Below are positions 23,884 to 34,762 of a DNA stretch of 35,397 nt, in pieces. The stretch's first letter is position 1; each line of letters begins with the position of its first letter. This DNA is from Paraglomus occultum. Taxonomy: Eukaryota > Glomeromycota > Glomeromycetes > Paraglomerales > Paraglomeraceae. A model generated the notes under the pieces. It saw only the letters and a program-made list of their open reading frames with translations. It had not been told where the DNA came from and made no database searches. Where the stretch lies: positions 1-35,397 of the forward strand of contig CAJVPJ010000202.1 of assembly GCA_910592205.1 (NCBI GenBank), written 5' to 3'. The position numbers and the translations under genes are program-made.

Positions 23884-24702
23884 TCACGACCCATTTAGAT
23901 GAAGGAACATCATTTTCATTCCTGTTAAAAAGGCATAGTTAGCATGCTCCCAGCTTCCACAAATTGTTGTAGCAAACGCGTTTTTCCCATCTGGAATATT
24001 GTCCTGTCCGGAACCCAAAGCCAGTCTCGAACTTTAGGCACATGATCATTAGGGGATAACCTTAATTCGTGTAATATCTTTGTTTGATTTTCAAGCCCAT
24101 CCTAAAGATTTAATTCATCGTTACATTCGTTACATTGATGAAACTTACATATTAATATACATGAAAAATACTCACTATTAAAGCATATAACAGTTCAAAA
24201 ATTTCCAAATAATCTGCAATTTCAGCAAATGAAAATGGCAATTGTACTCTCCATTTCTAATCTTCTACTCTCTGTTCTAACTTTTTCCTTTCACTTCTCT
24301 CTTCTTCTCTCATACTTTGTATTCTATTATCAATTTCCATCCCCATCCTTTGTATAACTGAATTAACTCCCTCAGTTATTATTAACTCCCCCATGACAAG
24401 TTCTCCCACATCCTTAACTATTTAATTGGCGGATTTGATCTGTGAGGTTTTGTAACGATATTTTTCATTAAGCGAAAATTCACTTAATGTTATCCTATCC
24501 CCTAAATAAATGTTGCATAAAAATATGTTTTTAACCAAGTGATATCGAGCAATATAATAATAAGAAAGACATTACCGATGCGTTGTATCATATATATGTC
24601 CTCATCTTTACTCCATCGGCATCCGCATGCCTCCAAATATTCCGGAAACCCGCCAAGCAACCCAACATCCTTGTAGTCAGCACGTATAAAAACCGCATTC
24701 AT
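23884..24702 (-). pseudogene. Decayed multi-exon gene of unknown family
   Basis: Minus-strand exons still have good splice sites: 24702-24576, 24501-24176, 24101-about 23927, with matching phases. Exon 1 encodes GLLGGFPEYLEACGCRWSKD; exon 2 continues GDRITLSEFSLNEKYRYK, then a coiled coil (RMGMEIDNRIQSMREEERSE) and AEIADYLEIFELLYALI; exon 3 gives HELRLSPNDHVPKVRDW and DRTIFQMGKTRLLQQFVEA. Two in-frame stops interrupt exon 2 (TAA at 24424-24422 and TAG at 24259-24257). Near 23945 a one-base shift is needed to continue into HANYAFLTGMKMMFLHLNGS, ending at about 23884. The protein-like content on both sides of each stop argues for a once-functional gene now eroding. Family unknown to me; the length and coiled coil give no clear function. 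Confidence 0.55.
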
Positions 24703-26342
24703 TTATTTCGCGGACCGCGTTCATTCATTTCGCCGCACGTTATATTCTGGTTCATTTCGCCTTCAGCACAATCTGTGCGAGCCTCTTCGTCTGACGCTCA
24801 ACCTTTCAACATAACCATAGAAGAAAGAGAAAGGGAAAAAATTACGTTATTAATCGTTGCAACAAAAAAAGCGTTATTATGGAATGGCAGATCATTCAAA
24901 GTCTTGTTCTCCATTCTGACATTGTAACTATAACAGCATCCGATTATGCTCTTAATAAACATGCGACAGACTATTCTCTCTCCTCTGCTCCTCTACTAAC
25001 CCATACTGTTTCTTGCCTCGTTTACGTATTAGCATCATCCAGCTCTGCTCTGCCCCAACTAATAACATCCCAACTGCCTCTCTTGCAATAGCGCTGATAC
25101 GTTCTAACTATCCTCCCAATAAACGCGTGTTCATTACTTGCTTACCTTCTTGTTCTTAAGGTATTTCTGATAGTCCAGTCTAATGTTGTCGTCATCGGCA
25201 CCAGGATATTTTTCTCCAGTATTGACGAGCGTTCACTCGTAGGTGCAATCAATGAAGAACGCAAATCACCATGTGTTAGCTGCGCGTTTATATCTTGCGC
25301 GCTGCAAAAGTTTAACACACCAAGCGTTTTTGATACATCCGCGTTTTTACTGGTACCCTGAGATTTATCCGTTGCGTATTAGCTAATTATTACTATAAAT
25401 GGCTATATTCTAACTAATCCATCTTACAAGACCGCTGCATTTGAAAGTGCGTTGTGTCATTTTATACAGCCTCTATATTAATATAGATACAATGCTTTCT
25501 TTATATAATTAATGCATGAGCTAGTAACAAACAATAAGGCATGGCACATAATTTATTTATAGTGAGTTAGTGATTATACTGTATAATGCACGTACAATAT
25601 AGTTCCGTTCGCGTCTTTTCTTCGAAGACTTTCGTTTGATTAAAGATTAATTCGTCTTAATTTTGGATTTACTTCATCGCTTCGCTTGTTAAGAATGTTT
25701 TACGAAAATCAAATTATTTACAGCAATGATAATGATGTTTCGGTTCCTTTTGGCCGAGCAGCCGAGTGGTATATTGTCTTTTGAGAAATGCACGTTTAAA
25801 GTCCCAAAGCCGTTTATATGTTAACGCTTTAATTCGTGAGGGATTTACTAAATTACGTCACGTTAAGGGAGCCATAGATTATAAGCCATCGAGACTTCAA
25901 TACCGATTCAGAGTCCACGGGAACTACCATATGTTATTGGGGAGCCAAACGATACGCACCGTGACTATAACAAATATCAGGTCAACACGTAACCTTATGC
26001 ATTACTAACTTTGCGTAACGGAACAGCTCTCGTAAAGAACATTTTATCATAGACATGATTCGGTTATCAATCTCAAATTTGCCCCTGGTTTTTGCTGAAA
26101 GACAAATTCATAAGGCGTATAATTTGTATTCATTGGATAGTGAGCCTTGAGACCACAAGATAGGTTGACTTTTATCTGCATCAATATTGACAGCCTAGCT
26201 GTTTAATATTCTGTTCAATAAGTTCTGAATGATTCTTGTTCTTAAAAATTCAATCTGTGTATTACTATGCGTAAACGAACATAAATTCTCGACTAAAAAT
26301 CCAATATCTCTCCACGTGCAAGTGAAGTTAATGCTGCCCAGG
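24703..26342. other. 1.6-kb intergenic region downstream of GRHPR
   Basis: Short open frames on the plus strand (24583-24927, 24879-25091, 25766-26008) show no family features and the first overlaps the decayed gene. Nothing supported. Confidence 0.35.
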
Positions 26343-27859
26343 TTAATCAAGCTCCACTCGATATGGTAACTTCTCCCCTTTGATTCCTGCTAATAGGTTG
26401 TCAATAGCAATATTCGCCATCGCTGTTCTTGCTTCTACTGTCGCACTACCAAGATGAGGCATTACCGTTACGTTCTTAAACTTTAACAACGGGTCATCGG
26501 GACTAAGTGGTTCAGGTGTAGTTACATCCAATGCAACAGCACCCAGCCGGTTCTCAGACAGTGCACGCACCAGATCAGGCTGGTTAATCACACTCCCTCT
26601 GGCTATGTTCACTAAAATCTACATTAAGGTAAGAATACAAATAGCCAATGGAAGTGAGTAGCAATTACAAAGTACAATGTCCAAGCGACACCAATAACAT
26701 AAGTTATAAGTTATCGAATTAAACATACTACGCTGTTCTTCATCTTTTTGAAGACTCCGTAGTCGAACATCCCACGCGTCTCTTCGGTCAGTGAACATGA
26801 AATAATCACGACATCTGCTTCCTTAATTAAAACATCAAATTCTACTTTTTTTGCATCGACTTCTTCTGCCTCCTTCTTCATAGTTCTACCCGCATATATT
26901 ATCCTTCCGTTGCTACCCAGAAATGGTTTCAACCTCTTTGCTGTACCCAACCCTATTCTTCCCAAACCAATTATTCCAATGGTTTTATCGGTGAGTTGGC
27001 ACCCGAGAAGCCATGTTGGACACCATACCTTCCAGTCACCGTTATAGACAGCGGAAATGCCTTCACGAAGACGACGGGCAGCTGTGAGCACCAAGAGGAC
27101 AGCTAGATCCGCCACTGCGTCGGTTAGGACATCTGGCGTGTAGCCAAGAGGAATGGAGCGAGATTTGAGAGCAGGGATAGAAACGTGGTCATATCCAACT
27201 TTTGTTTAGTAGAAGGGGATTTCAAGTAACGATGAGGAAAGCATTGATGCGGTGGGATGAGACAAAATATAATAACGTACGTCAACGACAATATTAATAC
27301 TACCTGACATCGTAGACACAACTTTTAGTTGATCTCCAGCTGTCTCAATCACTTCTTCATCGATCTTGTTAGTGATCATGCATATCAAACCGTCGACGCC
27401 TGAAAAAAATCCAAAAGCACTTTGATTTGACACAATTTTGACTGATGACGATTTCTAATTAATTTCACCAATTTCCGAGAAAAAGAAAATTACTTCGATT
27501 CGTAATTCTCACTTACGTTTCACTCTTTTCCTTGTTCTTCCTTTATCCTTTCTTTATGATTTCTGTCATTTCTTACCTTTCACTAATTTCAACAGTTCAC
27601 TATGAGGAATGACATTATCCTTCCAATGTATTAGCTCAATGTCGTCGAAACTTTCTATCCTCTTTTGCGCGACTTCTGGGAGAGTTTGTGTAAGCAAAAT
27701 ACGAGGTTTGATTTGCACAGACATTTTGCGAAGTACGGAATATGGGTATAAACGACGACTGATAGCCGGACGAAAGTTTCTGCAAAACATTTGTGTGGTC
27801 GTCATACTAATACCAATGTTCCCATAGCGAATGACAGGGAGGCAAATTGTAAATGTCAT
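26343..27859 (-). CDS. Glyoxylate/hydroxypyruvate reductase (GRHPR type D-2-hydroxyacid dehydrogenase)
   Basis: NAD(P)H-dependent reduction of glyoxylate to glycolate and hydroxypyruvate to D-glycerate. Exons: 27859-27577, 27399-27304, 27198-26729, 26618-26343 (TAA); 374 aa. The Rossmann motif is TIGIIGLGRIGLGTAKRL. Catalytic Arg is in LVNIARGSVINQPDL, Glu in VTTPEPLSPDDP and His in VMPHLGSATVEAR. From Met46 (nt 27724) the protein is 329 aa, almost the length of human GRHPR (328). The preceding 45 residues are Arg-rich, lack acidic residues (CRNFRPAISRRLYPYSVLRK) and look like a mitochondrial targeting sequence, so alternative starts could give mitochondrial and cytosolic forms. Introns 177, 105 and 110 nt. 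Confidence 0.93.
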
Positions 27860-28561
27860 AATCGTACTACCAGCAAAAAACGACGATTGTTTAAGCTCTT
27901 TCCGAAGAAAGAAATGATAACTTTATTCATAGATTTCTATGTTCGCATGATAAAGTTGGGGCTGTGGGATTAATTATACCGCAAAGGAAACCCAGATACT
28001 AGTGAAAACAATTATATCAATGAGACACGACTTGCTAGAAACGCCTAAATCGAACTTTCAATACTTGTTTAAAGCATTGACAATCACTGCTTTGCAAGAT
28101 GTGTATAGTATGTTGACATACATTCCACAGTGAGTCAATTAAAAGTTGTTCAACACTGCTATTACTATGACTTCTGGGATGTACTAATGATATCGTAGAA
28201 AGCTTGGTTACAATTGCTCTTACTGTCTAAACCTATAATTGAAGGCTATCAAAACGACATTCTAACAGTACAAGATAATGCCCATTATTAACTACGAGTT
28301 TAGATAATAATTATTATTTTGGCGAATTTATTTGCCGATCAATCTTATTTTACGCGAAAATAAATTGTTGTGACTAGGCGAAAAAGCCCCAGCCGGATAT
28401 CCGGTAACCAGTTATTCGCATAATAATAATATAAAGTACCGTATATTAATATATAGATGCAGAACTCTGATGTGCATAGTCCATTGCGTTATAATGAGTC
28501 GTTTGGAGTTTTTATCAGAATATCTAATTGAATTAGGAAACCGTTGCGATTGCCAATAAAT
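27860..28561. other. Divergent intergenic region between GRHPR and the Mpv17-family gene
   Basis: About 700 nt that should hold both promoters. The AT-rich stretch at about 28420-28455 (ataataataatataaagtaccgtatattaatatatag) is the best TATA-like candidate, some 110 nt before the Mpv17 ATG. No genes seen. Confidence 0.35.
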
Positions 28562-29426
28562 ATGGTATCATTATTGAACGTCTACAAACGGGCTATTGCC
28601 ACAAAACCCATCATCACACAGAGTATTGTTACTGGTACGTCGTTGTCTCATCCATATTTGCGGTATTCTGTGAATTTATTGATCACCATCTGTTCCGGTC
28701 TAGCATTGCTTTTCGCATCGGGAGACATGATCGCACAAAAGATTGTAGAAAGGAAGTCATGGGATGAATTTAATGTTCCGCGATTGGGAAGAATGACGTT
28801 GTTTGGTGGCTTCATAGCAGTACGTTTTCACAATTACTAAGACAACAGATGCCTTGAATGAGTACACTATGGGCTTACGAAAGGAATGCTCTACATTGTA
28901 AGCAAGGGACCAATGTTAACAACATGGTATAGATTTCTGGAAAGATTTATCAAGATTAAAAACAAGAACATAGGTAAGCCATTGTGTCTAACAAGCTAAA
29001 GCAAATTGAAACTATTCATCAATTACGTACATATTATTCCGTAAATCAGCGCTTCTCAGTAGAGTAACGTTAGATCAAGCTCTTTTCGCGCCGTCGTTCA
29101 TAGCAATCTTTTTTACAGCCCAAGGCGTGATGGAAAAAAAAATCACGCGATCAAATTCTGGAGAAACTCGAATCGGTAGATATGTTGCAAACCTTTATTG
29201 AAGAACTGTGATTAATTTCCTGTCTATCGTTATATAACCTGTTTGTGTCTTATTATAGGCCTACCCGACAGCATTAAAGAATAATTACAAGCTCTGGCCA
29301 GCTGTTCAAATTATAAATTTTCACTTGATTCCGCTACAACATCGCGTTCTAGTAGTCAACACTGTTGCAATTGGCTGGAACACGTACTTGTCATTAGCAA
29401 ACAAGTCGGATAACAGCCGGCTCTAA
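28562..29426 (+). CDS. Mpv17/PMP22/SYM1-family membrane protein, frame interrupted by one base
   Basis: Small four-helix inner mitochondrial (SYM1) or peroxisomal membrane protein family. Exons: 28562-28634, 28704-28819, 28907-28973, 29050-29175, 29259-29426 (TAA). Family blocks: [73 protein letters not shown], and [20 protein letters not shown] with [10 protein letters not shown]. The total, 550 nt, is one base over a multiple of three. Reading breaks at a run of nine A (29134-29142). With one A fewer, the segment after VMEKK would continue into the final exon in the normal family frame and give about 182 aa, the usual size. Either an assembly/sequencing error or a recent inactivating insertion. 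Start at 28562 gives the usual short N-terminus. Confidence 0.85.
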
Positions 29427-29823
29427 TTCTCAATCATTCGTGTTCGATTTTTCAGCTTAACGATTTTGAAAAAGATTCGCAAGCTAATATATCAATAATT
29501 GTTTACACGAAACAAAATGTAATAACGTCTCCTTGACCGTAATCAAAAGCTGTTAGTTATATTGGATTCTCCATAGCTTGGTTATTAAATAACCACTGAG
29601 GACAGCAATTTCCGATGATTTGATTGCTCGGACAAAAAAGAATCAACTATTCTGGGATCTTTTTTGCTTAGTAAACCAGACTACTTACATTTACTCGCGC
29701 TATAATTAAAATCAGATCCAACATTTATTATGTCAATGACTAATGGTTTCGATTATTACAGAAATAATGTTTCCCATATTCCTTCAAATTTACTTTGCAC
29801 GGGACAACTATTTTTTTTTATTC
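29427..29823. other. Convergent 3' region of the Mpv17-family gene and ZW10
   Basis: 397 nt of AT-rich 3'-flank sequence; no gene seen. Confidence 0.4.
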
Positions 29824-32800
29824 TCATTGTCCTCGAATTTCGCGAACACTGCGTCCTCTAATTGCTGTCTCACTAAATAAGGCACAAATTAGTTTCACTA
29901 ATTCCTCCGTCTCAAATTCCCTTAATATGCCTCCTCTATATCTGTCCATTATTTCGGCTAGTGACAAATTAAGTATTTCTGTTATTTGCTGGAACTTGTG
30001 CCATGCCCTACTATGTTTACCGATTGGCTAATTGATAAAACAACGGACGTTAGACCTAATTTGTAGTGAAATGTTAGAGACAAACGGAGACTTACTTCGG
30101 TCTTTGGGAACATTCTTTCCAACTCGTATAACATTGTGCAAATAATATTGAGATGCGAGGATTCTTCTAGTGCGATGTCAGCTAGATCTTCAACCTCTTC
30201 TATCATGCGTAACAATATATGATCTATTAAAGCACTTATGGCCTTATAATGAGATGGTGAAGGCAGTACTGTCTGCAATATTTTGCAAGTGACATAAATA
30301 TCATTATTAAAACAAAAAATAGAAACACGTAAAATAGACAAAAGTGTATCAAATACGACTCATACCTGCCAGACCTTTGAAACTAGTTGAACAGTGTAAA
30401 TGATTTCCATCATAGCCTTCTTGCAAGCCTCAAATTTAGCCTCCGTAGCTGACTGCTGCAAACCATTGAGTTCATCAAATAGCTCGGATAAAGCCTGTTT
30501 CTGCTTATCCTAAAAAAGTTCGTTTTCCAATAAATCATCTATGTTCTATCAACCACTGTTAAAAAATAATACATAGTACTCACTATCTGCAAATTGAACC
30601 ACGATGTTCCAAGTTCGCGTAAATTTTCTACAGTCTCATTATATACAACTTCCTTGCCAATTTCATCAAACAACCCTGCAAATTGTTTCTGAAGCTTTAT
30701 TAATTCTCGAGAGAGCCACATGCAGTCGTTGTAAAACAACATTGCTAAAGCGGGTATTGATGTAAATTTCTCGTAATGATAAACTGGCATTAGAACTCTG
30801 TAAAGATCAAACAAGTCCAGGGTAGATTGGTAGAGTTGGAATGCACTAAAGCAAATGACCAGAGTGAGCCGAGAAATAAAACTAATACCAGAACACACGA
30901 TTACAAACATTTCTAAAACCTTTCAGCCTTCAACTGTTTGGCCTCTTCAAGAGTCTTGATAACCAATCCTATTATGGCTTTCGACTTGGTAGTAATTTCG
31001 TATCGTTCGGGTTCAGAATCATCACTGACACTAGTTGATTGTTTATTTTCCCAATCTTCCTCGTCCCAAGCTTCATTCCAGTCGACATCCCATCCATCTG
31101 CTTTGCTATCTTGTTTACCATTCTCTTTCTCTCTACCATTAGGATCTTTCCCATTGTTAATCTCGTCTGAGCCCTCTGCTTCTCCCGATTCGCCCACTGG
31201 ACGTTCATTTCCCACAACCTTTCCCGACTCATTCCCCAGCTCTTCTTTCTCATCAACAACATAGCTGTCAAATGCTTTGTCAATCATAGCTTCTCTCCCC
31301 ATTTCTAACAAAATGTCTCGTTTCTTTGTTGTAAAATGCATATCCAAATCTTTGACGTATTCAGTTAATGTCATCTCGTCACTTTCTGGTAGAAAACCCA
31401 ATTTTCTCATTTCTTCTTCAAATTCTTTAGCCGATTCAGCCAATACCGCAAACGAATCCAATTCAGAAATTTCGACTGGAATTTTGTGAGAAAGATACTC
31501 GGTTATTATCAATTGCTGAAGAGGAGGAAAAAACATTGTGCCGAATGTTGAGACGTATTCGTCAGTTAACGGAGAAGCAGAGCTGGATGGGGAAAGTAGT
31601 GTGCCCCCAAAAATATGTGTGTAGATGAAATGGAAGAGAATTGTGAGCGATTTAAATAAATCTGCTGACAGATAGTGTGGTAGTTAGTTGAAGGAATTAA
31701 AACACGGGAGAAGGTTAGCGCGAAGTTTGTCTTACCACTTGATGGCATATCATTAGATGCTACCGGAGGTCTACAAGTTAATTTTGTGGTAATATAATCA
31801 GGTGAGTCAATTTTGGCAATCCACGTTCCGTGATTTTGCAAGTAGGGAATGATCAAATATTTCATTATATCCTTTTTGAGCATTGATAATTGATTCTGGA
31901 TCAGCTCGACTTCTTTGAATGAGAGCAAAAGGGATGATAGTTGTATCGTATAATTGAGATCTATTTGTAAGATTAACGATTAAGTTAGTAAAGTGCGTAA
32001 TCATAAATTTCATTCAAATTCATTCTTACATTGGATTGTCGATAGTACTGTTAAGGTAGAACCGTTTTGCTCATTCTCATCGATAAATTCAAATATGACC
32101 GCTTTCGACATGAGATCAATAAGAGCCTTTTCAAGCGTATCTTTTATATTCGAAAGTTGAGTCTTATCAGAGAAGAAGAAGTTAATAGCTATAAAGGAGA
32201 AAGATAATTCTAAATTAACGTTTTGTTACAAAAATTGTACCTTCAGTCTCTCGACAATAACAATTTTTCTTTCACTCCGCAATGGCACAGATTCCAATAA
32301 TCTATCCTAATCAAGTCTACTTAGCTTTACAACATTCTGCTGCAAACACTAGAACAATCAATGCTTTATATTAGCGCTTACAATGTCCTTTGCGGCTCCA
32401 GCAGCCTCTTCTATTCGTCCATGTAACAGGTATTCATTGAACTTTTGTGTCAAAGACTTGATCTTTGATAAATGTTCCAAAGTCTCTGCGACAGCTTTTA
32501 CATTCTGAACATCTTGCAATATTACGTGATTCTCGTGTAATGCCGCTAACAATTTTGGTTTTATCCCTGACTTGAAATATCACAGACAAATTTGACATTA
32601 GTTTCTTCACTCGAAAAATCTTCTTGACTAATTAATTCACTGCGACATACTTCGGGATCATTAACTTCTCGTGACACTTCGTCAACTTCTTTGAACAAGA
32701 CGTTTATTTTGTTTCGTAGTTGGATCGAGTTCGCGTATAGTTTTGTAAACAATTCATGATTTGTTATGATCTTTTGGAGAATTTTTGTCTAACATAGTGA

Positions 32801-33064
32801 GGTTGTCATGTTCAAGAGGTTAAATTTTGATCATGAAGATTAGTTCAATCACAGCGAGTGCAAAGTAGGAAGAACCTGGGTATCTCGAATACGATCGTCA
32901 ATTTTTTGCACGCACGAGATTATCGTTATTCTGTCTGCGACTGAAGAGCTCAACAAGTCATTACACTCTTCTTTAATTTTTTGGTCTTGGATAATTTCGT
33001 CATTCAGGAGAGACGATATTAAAGCTGTGGGAAGACCAGCGACTGTTATTGGTAATGGAGGCAT
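29824..33064 (-). CDS. ZW10: Centromere/kinetochore and ER-tethering protein ZW10 (Dsl1/NRZ complex)
   Basis: Subunit of the Dsl1/NRZ tether for Golgi-to-ER COPI vesicles; in animals also of the RZZ kinetochore complex. Exons (minus): 33064-32876, 32788-32651, 32570-32382, 32306-32241, 32162-32030, 31960-31736, 31661-30920, 30845-30584, 30509-30366, 30272-30096, 30027-29824 (TGA); 822 aa (human 779). N-terminal coiled coils end in DVQNVKAVAETLEHLSKIKS. The C-terminal half holds LDLFDLYRVLMPVYH, ALAMLFYNDCMWLSREL, LRELGTSWFNLQ, PSPSHYKAISALIDHILLRM and the final RYRGGILREFETEELVKL. Between halves (about residues 445-530) lies an acidic, Trp-rich linker, DGWDVDWNEAWDEEDWENK. The exon 1 donor (gttctt) and exon 5 start are the least certain junctions. 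Divergent from the CCDC28-like gene by 141 nt. Confidence 0.9.
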
Positions 33065-33205
33065 GTGTAATTATTTTTAATTATCGTGAATCGAATTCCC
33101 AAATCTTCTCTCCGCATTCATTCACGTGATTAGATTCCAAAACAACATCTTCGATCACAAGACCATATTCCTTATTCAATTTAACTCTCCCACGAACGGA
33201 CCGAA
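33065..33205. promoter_or_regulatory. Short divergent promoter region ZW10 / CCDC28-like
   Basis: 141 nt between two ATGs on opposite strands; probably a shared promoter. No specific element recognised. Confidence 0.35.
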
Positions 33206-33888
33206 ATGGATCCGTCAAATTCTCCCACGGTGTCCGACTTCCGAATAACGGACCACAGCAAAGTCATGGACACATTAGAGAATGTGTTTAAAAAGATGGC
33301 AAAGGGAGAGACAAGAACGATCGGTATATAGCGATTTCTAACAATGCAAGGTAGAGTCATTGGCCATATTTTTCTTTTCAAAGTTAACATGGTACTTATT
33401 ATTCATGTCTCAGGGCACAATTCGGATGCTATGTTCAAAGAACTCGATTTGATCAGGAAGAAACAGATCCAGCTGGCTACTAATCATGTAGACTTGGAGA
33501 GTATGCCTGAAGATGAACCGTAAGGATTATGAACTATTAATATTAGTGCTGTAAAAATAGCTATTTGCCTTTAATTATAGAATGCTTTTTGAATTCATCA
33601 AGGCCATCGGATAGCCGAGCAGCTGAAGATGGAGAATCGTTTAAGCGTAACGCCGATATGTTTACCAAGAACGAGCGAGATTTGAACAATCTAATGACAG
33701 AGTTAAACGATTTGATAGGAAAGGTATTCGATGTTTGTTTTAAATGCGAGAAACAGCGATTGATGAGATGTTTATTTACTAGAGCTATTCTACTTTTTCA
33801 GCTAAAGGATCTGGGGGATGCCTCTGGTGATACAATTTCTGCATCTCCGGAGACTACAGAGTCAAAACCACGAACCCATAAAGCTTGA
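33206..33888 (+). CDS. CCDC28-like coiled-coil protein
   Basis: Exons: 33206-33323, 33414-33519, 33603-33723, 33802-33888 (TGA); 143 aa. The helical core runs VMDTLENVFKKMAKGETRTI, then SDAMFKELDLIRKKQIQLAT with HVDLES, an acidic gap, and ERDLNNLMTELNDLIGKLKD. This order (helix with a short-insert, E.h..hR..Q..LA..H..L, then NL..L...L..L...h..L) matches metazoan CCDC28A/B, small coiled-coil proteins linked to BBS/mTORC2 biology in animals; the role in fungi is not known to me. The last intron is a multiple of three and open, so retention would still give a readable protein. Other coiled-coil families cannot be excluded. Confidence 0.6.
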
Positions 33889-34353
33889 TCATATAAAATA
33901 GAGAATGCTACATTTAGGTCGTAGCAAGCCTGAAATTTATTAGACCGAAACTTCACATGCATTGTAGCATGTTTTTTGAATCATGTTCTTTAGAAATGCT
34001 AATAGCCATTTTATGGAATAGAAAAGCTAATTAACTAGTATTAAAGTACCCGTTCTTCAAATTTCGTAAAGCATCCAGAATCTCCGCATATGTCATACAG
34101 GCATCCTTATGTAAGTTATTTATAATCAACGAATGTTATAGTATCGATACAATACATACACATCTAATATTTAACAGATTGGTTGACGAATTTTATATTA
34201 ATGAACTCCTTTTATTCGTTATAATCTATCATTGAACCTTAAGATCCGAAGATTTAAATATTATTTTCCAAACACAAACATTTTTAACTGGAACTAAATA
34301 ATACGGGTTCTCTAGATGAAATTATAACAAGGAAAGAGACCAGTATAAACGTC
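33889..34353. other. Intergenic, upstream of the gatA-like 5' fragment
   Basis: 465 nt, AT-rich; no gene seen. If 34354 is the true gatA start, this is its promoter region. Confidence 0.35.
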
Positions 34354-34585
34354 ATGCGTATCACGGGAATAAGCAATTGCCCGCGATCACGTCAAGGTAT
34401 GTGGGATCGCCCAAGTAATAAAAACCCGGCATACTACTCACATATCGGCATTTTGATCTTTACCGAGAAAATCACTGACCAAGACCCATTAAAACAATGT
34501 CACAAGCGAATCACCAAAGTTTTTTTTTCTAACGCATCTTTACCAAAGTATTGTCAACTTGTAATAATTTATATCGCATTTATTG
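34354..34585 (+). pseudogene. Probable detached 5' end of gatA
   Basis: The frame from ATG 34354 stays open into the 77-nt repeat. Just before the repeat it encodes EKITDQDPLKQCHKRITK, which looks like the helix preceding the (N)AFI motif in GatA proteins, and the repeat itself supplies AFI in the same frame as gatA at nt 68-76. Joined at the repeat (34585 to 78), the unspliced reading would be about 546 aa, near human QRSL1 (528). In the window as given the frame instead runs into unrelated sequence and stops at 34708-34710. A small intron (donor gtatgt at about 34398) is possible, so the exact N-terminus is open. Confidence 0.5.
34509..34585. repeat. 77-nt exact direct repeat, copy 2
   Basis: Identical to bases 1-77 at an offset of 34,508. 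Lies between the CCDC28-like gene and the 3' end of the CABLES-like gene. The left limit of identity cannot be tested because copy 1 starts at the window edge; on the right identity stops at 34585. Confidence 0.97.
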
Positions 34586-34762
34586 TAATCATGGCATCGT
34601 ATATTATCTATAATATGATATACGATGGCTGTTTTCTCTATATATCATTCCCGCACTTCGTAAAATGCAACCGGACCCAAATATTCTTGCAGATTCTTAT
34701 GGTCTGTTAATATACATGCAAAATAAGAAATAGTTCTCGTTTTCATAAAAATGACCATGTGT

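Noticed and set aside
24583-25091. Two overlapping plus-strand ORFs
   Set aside because: No domain features, and the first overlaps the first exon of the decayed minus-strand gene and its upstream region.
25752-25830. tRNA-like string ggccgagcagccgagtggt
   Set aside because: Resembles an A-box of Ser/Leu tRNA, but no B-box and no acceptor-stem pairing are found downstream.
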